This document shows positions 32,482 to 41,143 of a DNA stretch of 64,000 bases, piece after piece (positions within the stretch are counted from its first letter, which is position 1; every line of letters starts with the position of its first letter). The notes beneath the pieces are model-generated. The model worked only from the letters and a program-made list of their open reading frames with translations. It was not told the origin of the DNA and did not search any database. The position numbers were made by a program, and so were the translations under genes. The stretch is from Absidia repens (lineage: Eukaryota > Mucoromycota > Mucoromycetes > Mucorales > Cunninghamellaceae), in contig MCGE01000001.1 of NCBI GenBank assembly GCA_002105175.1, positions 2,294,001-2,358,000 of the forward strand, in the 5' to 3' direction.

Positions 32482-35448
32482 TCAGTATCCCAGACGTGAT
32501 AGGAAATCAGCGGCTTCCTGTTTTCGTCCATTTCGATACTTAATTTCAAAGTCATATTCAGCCAAGTATTGGATCCATCTTGCTACAATGCCAGATACTT
32601 TGGGTGATTGTACCAACCATCGTAAAGGTGAGTGGTCTGATATGACAGTGAATTTTTTGCCAAGTAAATAAGGTCTGAATAGTTGTAGGCTCCATACTAG
32701 GGCGAGGCATTCCAATTTAGTAGCACCGTAGTTTTGTTCACTGTTTTTTAATCCGCGACTTGCATAAATCACTGGGTGTTCTTTACCATCATCGTCTAGT
32801 TGCGATAAGATAGTACCAATTCCTTTTTGAGAGGCGTCGCACACAATAATAAAGGGTTTCGAAAAATCAGCACGTCGAAGTATGGGTGCTTGTGTTAATT
32901 TTTGTTTCAAAAGGTTAAAGGCATCTGTTGCTTTTTGGTTCCAAGTAATATTTTTTGTCGTCTTGGTTTGTTCATGTAAAGGTCTTGCAATGGCAGCGAA
33001 GTTTTTTATGAATCTCCGATAGTAAGAGGCCAATCCAATAAAGCCCCTGATTTGTTTAAGGGTTTTTGGTGGTGGGAATTCCTGAATTTTTTTTATTTTT
33101 TCTTCATCCGTCTTTATTCCATTTTTTGTTATCACGTAGCCCAAAAATTTCAATTCGTCTTTGAAGAATACGCACTTGTCGATGTTGAATAATAATCCTC
33201 CTTGTCGTGCACATATGAATACTTGTCGTAGATCCTGTATGTGTTGTATATAGGTTTTGGAGTGGATATTTAGGTCGTCAATGTAAGCAACAAGGCACTT
33301 GTTTAGTAACGGACCAAAGCATAGGTCTATTAGGCGTTGAAAGGTAGCAGGACTATTTACTAACCCCATAGGCAGCATTTCGTATTGATAGGTTCCAAAC
33401 TTTGTCACGAATCCAGTCAATTCTTTGGTTTCTTGTTTCAATGGTACTTGGTGGAAACCGGAACGTAGGTCCAGCGCTGTGAATATTCTTGAACTGCCTA
33501 GTTCATCAATCAAGTCGTCAATTTTTGGCAAAGGGTAAGCGTCAACTTTGGTTAAAGCGTTTAGTTTGCGGTAGTCAACAACCATTCGGTAATCACCATT
33601 CTTCTTCTTGACTAATATTATAGGTGCGGTGTACGGTGTGCTTGCTGGTTTGATGATTCCCAGGTCACATAGTCGGTCCAGCTCTTGCTTTAAGTACTCT
33701 TGCTCCACGGGTGCCATTCGGTATGGTCTATGTCGGATAGGTGGTGCATTTTCTTTCAGGATAATTTCGTGTTCCAGTAGTGTGGTCTTGCCCATTCTGT
33801 CATTGTGCCAGTCAAACACATCTTGGAATTCTGTAAGTAGATGTATAAAGGACTTGCGTATATCAGGCGGTACATCTCCTAACTGTAGTTTTTCTTCCTT
33901 TGTAGGGTCCAATTCTTGTGGTGGTTGTATAGTGTCATCGTCTTTTATATCCATCTGTGCTAATTCATATCCTGTGGATTGTTCGTCGTCGTCTTCTATT
34001 TCAAATTTCGTCATTCGATGTGCCACAATAGTGTTTGGTGGGTAAATTTTGTCATTGTCCGTTATGTTGATATCTATGAACTGATCGTCTTGCAAATATT
34101 TTTCGTAGGTAACATCTGGTTGCATGTGGATAATAGTTGGTAGAGCATTATTATTGGGTATACTCAAGTCAACGGTGCACATGGTGTATGGTGGAAGGGT
34201 GAATCCATTTTCTTTGGTACTGATGGTTACTTCTGTGTCCGATACATGGTCTATTCGGAAAGCGTAACCTTCGTCTTCCGCAGGTGTGATTTGACACAAT
34301 TCTTGATCTTCATCATCTTCTTCTTTGTCATCATGTTCCCATTCTTCTTCTCCTGTTTCTTCATCGGTGATTTCATCTTCATCACTTGTATCTTGATCGT
34401 CCATTATTGGTGTTGGTTTGACCGGGATTGGTTGACTTGGTGGTGGATTCTCTTCTTCATAGATGACATGGGATGCTTTCAAGGTAACCGGTTTTGATGA
34501 TGCTTTGATGTATGTGATAGGAATAATCATCTTCTTGTGTTTATAGGTTACAGTTAGTGTTCCCATTTTGATGTTGATAATGGCTTGCGCATGATTCAAC
34601 CAATCGATTCCTAGGATTAGGTGAGATGGACATTGTGGCAGTACTTCCATGTTAGTGGGTATACTAATGCCTTCGGTTATTTTGATAGGGACATCAAGGA
34701 CTATTCCAAGGGTAGGTTGTCTGGTTCCATTACCAAGGGTGAATACATTGGTAGATGAGGTATCGATTTCCATTCCCAGCATCTTCATCATGGTTCTTGA
34801 CATACATGATTTGGCGGCACCACAATCTATCAAGGCTTTGATTTTTCTGTCACCAATATATACTTCAGCATATGCGGCAGTTGTCACAACTTCTCCTTCT
34901 TCCATGGCGTTCAATGTTATCGGCGGCTTTCTTCTTTTGGGTCGACAGACATCACGTAGTTGTTTCTTTAGGTATGGTGATGCTTCGAGTAGATCTCCAA
35001 CTTCAATATCGGCTTTACGGGTAAGGACATCTTCAGTGATACTATATTTGATAGCGGGATGTGTAGGTACTGATCTTTGTTTCTTTTCAACCGTTTCTTG
35101 TATAGGAATGTTTTGTTGTGGTATTTGTGATGATGAGGGTGGTGTGTCTTCCAATCCATTGGTTCTTCTTTTCTTTGCTGATTTTGGATCATGTAGGACA
35201 TCAGGTGGTCTGTCTTTTCTGGTAGCAACGTAGAAATCTATGTCTTCTTCTTCTTCTTCTTCTTCTTCTTCTTCTAATAAAAGGTTAGTGTTTTTATATT
35301 TATCTTTATACTTGTTTTGGATATCCATGGTGGTTAGGTTATGGTTTTGTTGTTGAGTATTGTTTTTGTTATCTTTATGTGGTTGGTTATGTGTGGATTT
35401 GTTAGGCGGGTTTTCCAACTGACCATCACCTGCAGTTGCCCGTGCTAG
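32482..35448 (-). CDS. Retrotransposon protease - reverse transcriptase - RNase H (Pol part 1)
   Basis: The open frame begins at the frameshift site (35448) and continues 988 codons to 32482. Domains in order are an acidic/polar leader with a poly-Glu run, then an aspartic protease with LIDCGAAKS (34816-34827), where Cys replaces the usual Ser/Thr of D-S/T-G. The reverse transcriptase follows (GLVNSPATFQRLID and YIDDLNIHS at 33274-33285). The RNase H domain has VCDASQKGIG, SEQNYGATKLE and SDHSPLRW, and ends ADFLSRLGY. No ATG is needed if expression is by frameshift from Gag; there is no good ATG near its beginning. It copies element RNA to DNA in cytoplasmic particles. The ORF stops after RNase H instead of continuing into integrase. 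Confidence 0.93.
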   Translation of the reverse strand, partial: LARATAGDGQLENPPNKSTHNQPHKDNKNNTQQQNHNLTTMDIQNKYKDKYKNTNLLLEEEEEEEEEEDIDFYVATRKDRPPDVLHDPKSAKKRRTNGLEDTPPSSSQIPQQNIPIQETVEKKQRSVPTHPAIKYSITEDVLTRKADIEVGDLLEASPYLKKQLRDVCRPKRRKPPITLNAMEEGEVVTTAAYAEVYIGDRKIKALIDCGAAKSCMSRTMMKMLGMEIDTSSTNVFTLGNGTRQPTLGIVLDVPIKITEGISIPTNMEVLPQCPSHLILGIDWLNHAQAIINIKMGTLTVTYKHKKMIIPITYIKASSKPVTLKASHVIYEEENPPPSQPIPVKPTPIMDDQDTSDEDEITDEETGEEEWEHDDKEEDDEDQELCQITPAEDEGYAFRIDHVSDTEVTISTKENGFTLPPYTMCTVDLSIPNNNALPTIIHMQPDVTYEKYLQDDQFIDINITDNDKIYPPNTIVAHRMTKFEIEDDDEQSTGYELAQMDIKDDDTIQPPQELDPTKEEKLQLGDVPPDIRKSFIHLLTEFQDVFDWHNDRMGKTTLLEHEIILKENAPPIRHRPYRMAPVEQEYLKQELDRLCDLGIIKPASTPYTAPIILVKKKNGDYRMVVDYRKLNALTKVDAYPLPKIDDLIDELGSSRIFTALDLRSGFHQVPLKQETKELTGFVTKFGTYQYEMLPMGLVNSPATFQRLIDLCFGPLLNKCLVAYIDDLNIHSKTYIQHIQDLRQVFICARQGGLLFNIDKCVFFKDELKFLGYVITKNGIKTDEEKIKKIQEFPPPKTLKQIRGFIGLASYYRRFIKNFAAIARPLHEQTKTTKNITWNQKATDAFNLLKQKLTQAPILRRADFSKPFIIVCDASQKGIGTILSQLDDDGKEHPVIYASRGLKNSEQNYGATKLECLALVWSLQLFRPYLLGKKFTVISDHSPLRWLVQSPKVSGIVARWIQYLAEYDFEIKYRNGRKQEAADFLSRLGY

Positions 35449-35454
35449 TTTTTT
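35445..35454 (-). promoter_or_regulatory. Putative -1 ribosomal frameshift site at the gag stop codon
   Basis: Reading the - strand in the gag frame, the sequence is A-AAA-AAC (35454-35448) followed directly by the gag stop TAG (35447-35445). AAAAAAC is a classical X-XXY-YYZ slippery heptamer. Slippage by -1 enters exactly the open Pol frame. GC-richer sequence follows within 10-30 nt and could form a stimulatory structure; I did not fold it. Confidence 0.8.
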
Positions 35455-36512
35455 GACTGTTGATTTTGTTGAGAGGGTTGTTGTGTTTGATTTTGTTGGT
35501 ATTGTGGATTGTATTGATACTGTTGATTGTTGTAAGAGCGTCGGTTATTGTAATTTGGACGGCGGTTTTGATTCATGGGTGGTGATGGATGATAACCATT
35601 ATAGTCACCATAGTTAGGATCAAAGACTGGGTCTTGATTTTGGTTGTTGTAGTTGCGTTGACCATTATTGTGATGATACGAGTTTTGATTATAATGGGGC
35701 GCATTGTATTGTCGGGGTTGATGACGTGGGTTATTGTATCGAGGGTTGGGTGGTTGGTTGTATGTCCCATTTTGATTTTTTGAGAAGTTATTGAATTCTT
35801 CTTTGATAATACTTCTGATGGATTTTTGTATATCTTTCATGTCCATTGGGTTTGATGAAGTGATAGCGTTCAAACTGGGTGAGTTTGTAGCGGTTTGATA
35901 AGGGGACATTTGAATAGTATCTACTGGATGAGCAATACGCCGTGGGTGGAAGGGATTGTCAGCCATTGTAACCTGTTGAGGGTTATGTGCAGTCCAATAA
36001 CCTTCGGCGGCTTTGAGCCATGCGTCAATGTCTTTACAGCCAAGTGATATACAATGTTGTTGTATGATAGGATGTACTCCTGCACGGAATCGGCTTTGAA
36101 TCATTGATTCGGAATCAAATTCAGCGAGTTCAGCAGCTTCAAACAGTCTTGCGTAGAATGTTCGTGGATGTTCGTCAATACCTTGTACCATGTTGTTGAA
36201 GGCATACTCATATGTTTGTATGAGTTCAGGGGTGATATATTGATCCATTAATTTTTTCATGACTTCGGAGTATGAAAGTGGGTCTTTTGTTTTTTTTAGC
36301 AATTTGTTTACAAAAGTCCTAGCAGCGTGGTACAATTGTGTCTTGAGTATAATCAGCTTGCGATCTTCATCATTGATGTTTGAGAGTGCAAAGTAGTTAT
36401 CCAATGTTTGTTTAAAATTTCTGAAGTCTTCTCCTTCGAATCCAGAAAAGGGCATTAGCTTCATTTTTGGTTGGTAGATAGGTCCGTTTGCCAACACAGT
36501 TTGTTCGTTCAT
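35445..36512 (-). CDS. Retrotransposon Gag, 355 aa, without zinc knuckle
   Basis: An ATG-initiated ORF. The capsid-like part (about residues 15-190) has FSGFEGEDFRNFKQTLDNYF, then the LYHAARTFVNKLL, LMDQYITPELIQTYEYAFNN and FRAGVHPIIQQHC helices of Ty3-type retrotransposon gag. The remaining 140 residues are Asn, Gln, Tyr, Arg and Pro rich (NYNNRRSYNN type) and contain no CCHC knuckle. RNA binding is probably provided by this basic low-complexity tail; that is inference. It forms the virus-like particle shell. Its stop codon is immediately preceded by the slippery heptamer. Confidence 0.9.
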   Translation of the reverse strand: MNEQTVLANGPIYQPKMKLMPFSGFEGEDFRNFKQTLDNYFALSNINDEDRKLIILKTQLYHAARTFVNKLLKKTKDPLSYSEVMKKLMDQYITPELIQTYEYAFNNMVQGIDEHPRTFYARLFEAAELAEFDSESMIQSRFRAGVHPIIQQHCISLGCKDIDAWLKAAEGYWTAHNPQQVTMADNPFHPRRIAHPVDTIQMSPYQTATNSPSLNAITSSNPMDMKDIQKSIRSIIKEEFNNFSKNQNGTYNQPPNPRYNNPRHQPRQYNAPHYNQNSYHHNNGQRNYNNQNQDPVFDPNYGDYNGYHPSPPMNQNRRPNYNNRRSYNNQQYQYNPQYQQNQTQQPSQQNQQSKN

Positions 36513-36650
36513 CTTGTTTTCAATTTCTTGTTTGTATGCTTCTAAAGCTTGGTAGGTAAGTCTGAGGTTTGGTTTGGAAAAATAAGAGCGTTGTTTTGGA
36601 ATTGTTTATAAGATTTTTGGTGTGATTTGCTTGAAAGTTTAATAGATATC

Positions 36651-36667
36651 CCCTGTAGTGAGCACCA
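36651..36667 (-). other. Putative primer-binding site
   Basis: Six bases inside the 5' LTR, the - strand reads TGGTGCTCACTACAGGG. TGG is the complement of a tRNA CCA end, as in most LTR elements. The primer tRNA cannot be named; it should end CCCTGTAGTGAGC-A-CCA or similar. The same 13-mer also lies inside the LTR. Confidence 0.55.
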
Positions 36668-36673
36668 AAAATA

Positions 36674-37407
36674 TGTTACGGCTATTTTGGGTATGTAGCT
36701 TGTAACAGAGTAGTGTTTTTGTAGGTTTTTATATTTTTTTGGGTTGAATAGGATGTCTTGAGGTATCCTTTAGTATAGCTTTTGCTTGTTTATAGCTTGA
36801 AAATAAATTTGTTCCTTGGGCGGAATTTGAAATATCTTGTTCCTGATTCGGACAAAAATAGAATTGAGAGTAGTGAGCACCAGAACTTTTGTAGGTAAAG
36901 TCCAACTGTAGAGAAAGTTTATAAAAAATAAACTTGAAAGAGTAAAATAAAATAAAAATAAAAAGTATTGACCTTCGTTGGTTCAATAAAAATAAGTGTA
37001 TAACACACAGTAAAAATAAAATAAAAAAGAGGACTTGTAGTCAAAAATAAAAAAGGTTTCTATAATCCAATAGAAACAGTAGATAATTTGGTGGTATAAT
37101 AACCTTTGTACTAAGTTTTATTTTATAATATGAGAAAACTTGATAAAAAAACTGAAGAGAAAAAAAAGAAAAGGATAACAATAAAAAGTTGCGATATATA
37201 TACTAAATAAAAGTTGATAAATATAAGGGTTCTGTTTTTGTGGTTTTTCGTCTATATATGAATTTTGTATTGTTTTTGTTTACGTTGATGGCGGTATTTC
37301 ATTTTTTATATTTGTGGGGGACTATACATCTGAGAGGCCCCAGCTGATCAGCTGGTTTATATTAAAAATGTCCGCAGCAATGATGCTGGCGGTGTCATTG
37401 CTGATGC

Positions 37408-37451
<44 letters not shown>

Positions 37452-37466
37452 TCGTTATCGTCGACA
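36674..37466 (-). repeat. 5' LTR of the Ty3-type element
   Basis: 793 bp, matching the other LTR by eye throughout. As the 5' LTR it should carry the promoter for the - strand transcript. The 16-bp palindrome with two CAGCTG elements is at 37340-37355. Confidence 0.93.
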
Positions 37467-37560
37467 CTGGAAATTGTTTTTGTAAGTTTTTATTTTTTAT
37501 AGAGTGAGCACCAGAACTTTTTAGGATTAAGTTCAACCGTTTGTAGCTTCAATGGCTTAA
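37467..37560. repeat. Right part of the interrupted older LTR
   Basis: Starts with the second CTGG of the target duplication. It continues with TTTTTATAGAGTGAGCACCAG (37491-37514 region) and GTTCAACCG, collinear with the solo LTR at 39329 after its first 40 bp. It is then cut by the start of repeat family A. Confidence 0.6.
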
Positions 37561-38528
37561 AGATAATAAACGCTCCGGCGCTCCGCTGGAGCTTTTGGAA
37601 ATCTTTCGATTTACTGGGTGTCACAGTTTTTTATTAAAGTGTGGGTTTCGATGGGATGGGATTAAAGCCTCCGCCATTTCGCACTTTGGTGGGCAGCCCC
37701 TTGGGGTCCGACCGCCGTGCTCAGTGCGTCGTCAGTGGGCTTTTTTGTGTGCTGAAAGAAAAAAAAATAGTGGAGGGATAAGAGCCTCCCCCATTTCGCA
37801 CTATGGTGGGCAGCCCCTTGGGGCCCGACCGTCGTGCTCAGCGCGTCGTCAATGGGTTTTTTGTGTGCTGAAATAATAGCTTACTTGAAATGCATCGGAG
37901 AAATTAGAGTTTGATTATGTAGTGGTTGCAACTGCCTTTCCACTGGAAGATAAAACGAATTATGCGCTATGGTAATTATGGCGATTGCCCGTTTATTTAA
38001 TTTTTATTTGCAGCTCCCTGATTTTTTGACATAAAAAAAAAAGGCTGGATGATTCAGGCTCCGCATTTTGCTTTCTATTTTTTTTTTTTTTTTTTTGGTC
38101 CCTTTTTTTTCCCTCTCTTTTTCTTTCTTTTTTATTTTTTTCCTTCATGATAGTCTGAATGATATGATGGCATGGCTCATTGGGTACTGGTGAATTAGGA
38201 TTAGAGTTAGAGTATGAATTAGGGGCGATTTGAAAAACGCAAAACAAACATCATGGGAAAACCCTTTCATTTTGGATGTAGGATTTGGGAACGTCAGTAC
38301 ATTAGCACTCATTAGTTTAGTAATAGTTTGTCATCGTTTGTATCTACGTCTGAATAAATATGTTCTTTTTCTCATAATTAGTTTCATTGTTGTACGTTTA
38401 CATGATGAGCTTCAACGAATGTGTATTACATATGCATAGAAAAAAATGAGTGTTTATACATATATGAAAAAGGAACGGATTGGGTATTATGGAGACTTCT
38501 TACACCAACTCTATAAGTTTGTGCGTAG

Positions 38529-38587
<59 letters not shown>

Positions 38588-38862
38588 AGGGATGTGTTTG
38601 TGTGAAAAAACAGCTATTACAGTGTATTTTATTGTGGTGGGGTATATTGAAGAACAAAGCTGAGAATAATATTAATTATGTAGCCACTGGGTGGCAGGGG
38701 GGTTCTGAAGTGTGGGTTTTGATGGAAGACTCTGTGTTTGGGTGGGCAGCGATTGAGAAAAAAAAGGATGGACGGCTCCTATGGTGGGCAACCCCTTGGG
38801 GCCCAACGGTCGTTTGCTCAGGGCTCGGTTTGAAAAAGAGAGTCGCAGGGACAAATAAGCGG
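37561..38862 (+). repeat. Dispersed repeat family A, copy 2, with internal tandem duplication
   Basis: Collinear with 10094-11100. The hairpin block GCTCCGCTGGAGCTTTTGG is at 37577. The block GGTGGGCAGCCCCTTGGGG..CCGACC is duplicated in tandem (about 37665-37760 and 37775-37870). The GATATGATGGCATGGCTCATT block is at 38161, and the family-B-like core is at 38250-38370. A 57-nt poly(A) (about 38530-38586) replaces a short A-rich stretch of copy 1, and the tail ends GTCGCAGGGAC. No coding capacity is seen. Confidence 0.7.
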
Positions 38863-38924
38863 AAGTTAAAGCTAGTTAGCTGAGTTTCCTTACGGTCCAT
38901 TTTCTTTTTAATATATAGTAAAGG

Positions 38925-39328
38925 ACTAAACTTGAAAGTCCAAGTGAGGATGTATTATTTTCAAAGATGAAAATAATAAGGTCAATAAAATAAGTAATGA
39001 CTTAGATCAAGTAAAAAAAAAAATAAAGTGAAGCGAGATTCAGACTCAGCTGTCAAAAATATATAATAAAAATATTCCAAAGTGTGGAATAAGAGGAAGC
39101 CAACAAGTTGGGAGGTTTAAAAACCTTTATAATGAATTTATTAAAAAATAAAGATAATAAAAAAGTGATTTTTTTTGAAGGTATTTATACTAAATTTTAT
39201 AAGGTTTAAATCATTGTGCTTGAAACCAAGACTGAGCGTGCAGCAGGTCCAGAGAAACCCCGCTCCTTCCGTCAGGCATCTTCGTTTCATCCCAAACAAT
39301 TCTTAAGGTTGAGTTCAACCGTCACAGG
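38925..39328. repeat. Degenerate LTR-like remnant
   Basis: AT-rich sequence has the same order of short landmarks as the intact LTR: AAACTTGAAAGTCCAA, then a GTCAATAAAATAAG block, GTTTAAAAACCTTTATAA and GTATTTATACTAAATTTTATAAG. It is too diverged to set ends. Confidence 0.4.
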
Positions 39329-39735
39329 TGTTATAATTAATTTTGATTATTCGGCAGTAGCTTGGGTTCTATTTTTTTATAGAGTGAGCACCAGGACTTC
39401 CAGGCTTGAGTTCAACCGTTGTAGAATAAGAAAAATGGAATTTGAAAGTCCGTTCAGGAACAATTATTTCTTTTTGAATAAAATATAAAGAGGATCAGGT
39501 GGTATAAGAAACCTTAATAGTGATTTTTACTTATAAATGAGAAACTGAAAAGAGAAATGAAAGAAAAAGAAAAAGTCGGTGGGGGGGTGTTATATATATT
39601 GAAAAATAATTTTAAAAAAAGAATTAGAAAAGGGAGTCGGGGTAAAGTATACGTTGAGGAAAGAATAATAGAACTAAAAATAAAAACAGAGAAGAGAGAG
39701 AGAGAGATCAGCGATGTCCAAAAGCGACATCGACA
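39329..39735. repeat. Solo LTR of a related, older Ty3-type family
   Basis: Begins TGTTATAATTAATTTTG and ends at ATCGACA (39735), parallel to the intact LTR's TGTTACGG..TCGACA. Internal matches are GAGTGAGCACCAG (39382-39394), GGTGGTATAAGAAACCTT, TATAAATGAGAAACTGAA and TTATATATATTG. It is about half the length of the intact LTR, and no matching target duplication was found. Confidence 0.6.
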
Positions 39736-40039
39736 ATTGTCATACATTTTACCATTAGTATATATATGTCTATTGCTTTACAAAAGTAAAAATCGTCTAT
39801 TATCAACCTTTTGTTCTTTGATTGTCATCGCAAGTGCCTACAGTTTCCTGTTGTAGTCATCTTTTGAGTTTTTACAGCGCTAAGGGTAAAACCACTTGTT
39901 AGATTATCATTGAAGAAATTTCGGCCTGCTCCAAAGAAAAAGACAAGGTAAAACTTTTGCTTTATACGAAAATCATATGAAAAGAAGAGATAGCAAGCTT
40001 TATTAAATGTAATTTATATTAAAATTATAATAGCCTTCT

Positions 40040-40790
40040 TATGAGTAGTGGTTAGATGACAATTCGTGAAGCGTGGAGCTTGCAGATGTGGGTGTCAACA
40101 TTTCAAATCCCGCACACGTGTTTTATTTCTCCTAGGTTCCCCCTCCTCTCTCTTTCTTCATTCCTTCTTCAGCAATATAACTTTTTGATGTCATGGTGAC
40201 CATAGGTTAGCGTTAGGACTAGCTTATAAGGGTTTCAGCTCAGGGATTACAAGATGCATGGGGAAACCCTTTCATTTTGGATTCTGGATCTGAAGGCACC
40301 ATTAGTTGGACGATTTTGGAGCCTTCATTAGTTTTGTTCAGTATCAGTTTGTCCATAGTTTATATTTACGTCTGAATAAAATATGTTTATTTTTATTGCG
40401 TCAATGGAAGATATCCCAATTGTATTTCTCATATCTTGTGCAATAGATCCCCTTCACATGCTGCAATTGAATATCAATCTTTTGTATTGTACTATAGATC
40501 CCGTTTTTACTGTGACTCCTTTTAATCCCTTTCACGCTTTTGTACAATGGATTATTTTTTACCATTGTGCTTTTAAGCTAGTGCCGTGTATTCCCCAAAT
40601 ACCCCCACTAGTCTCCTTCGAGTTAGTTTTATAAAATTCCTTGTTACAATGAACCCCGCGTTGTTAGCTTCAGTATCTACCAATATGCTGCAAAAAATAT
40701 CAGCCGTCCTATTCGCCATCAAATAGTGAGCAATTGTTATTATTGTAGTTCTTTTGCTATTGCTCCTTTTATTTGTACATTATAAATAAT
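40040..40790 (+). repeat. Dispersed repeat family B, copy 2, with tRNA-like head
   Basis: The head contains an A-box-like AGTAGTGGTTAGATGAC (about 40047) and a B-box-like ATTTCAAATCCCGC (40103 region). A pyrimidine block follows, then GGTTTCAGCTCAGGG, the core GGGAAACCCTTTCATTTTGG, and an AATAAAATATG end near 40385. Further shared blocks reach the AATGAACCCC element at 40650. The first 350 bp look like a tRNA-derived SINE; the rest is shared flank or a longer element. Confidence 0.6.
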
Positions 40791-41143
40791 TTCCCTGGGA
40801 TTCATCAGGTGGTCAGTAGCGGCCTATCTTGCTTGACCAAACATATTGGTATTCATGAGCCAAGGTAGTGTCACCAGTGTGTTCTCCACTATATAGCACA
40901 GTGCATATGCAGTTCACTATTTGACCAACTTGTCCATTTTCCGCAGTAAAGTATATATAAAGACAGTGGGCTTACCTGGCTGTATTTATCTATTACAGTA
41001 CTATAGTTTTTATATGCTTTATCTTTGTTGGTATATTTCTAAGATGGAATAGACTCGTGAATTTTTTTTTTTTTTTTTTTTCAGGCATTAAAAAAATTAG
41101 GGTCGCCCTTTAAACTGTTCTTTCTTTCACCTTTCTTTTTCAA

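Larger units (their letters stand above)
29699..37466 (-). mobile_element. Complete Ty3/gypsy-type LTR retrotransposon, 7.77 kb
   Basis: Two LTRs of exactly 793 bp bound the element (29699-30491 and 36674-37466). They start TGTTACGG and end TCGACA on the + strand. The target-site duplication is CTGG (29695-29698 and 37467-37470). Genes run on the - strand in the order Gag, protease-RT-RNaseH, integrase, then an additional ORF. RT before integrase places it in Ty3/gypsy (Metaviridae). The same small ORFs occur in both LTRs at a constant offset of 6975 with identical translations, and I saw no difference between the LTRs, so the insertion is recent. All ORFs are open, hence it is possibly active. 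It inserted into an older related LTR. Confidence 0.93.

Noticed and set aside
34649..35233. 194-codon + strand ORF with hydrophobic segments inside the retrotransposon
   Set aside because: It lies antisense to the protease/RT ORF, which has clear domain motifs. The + strand frame is a shadow of it.
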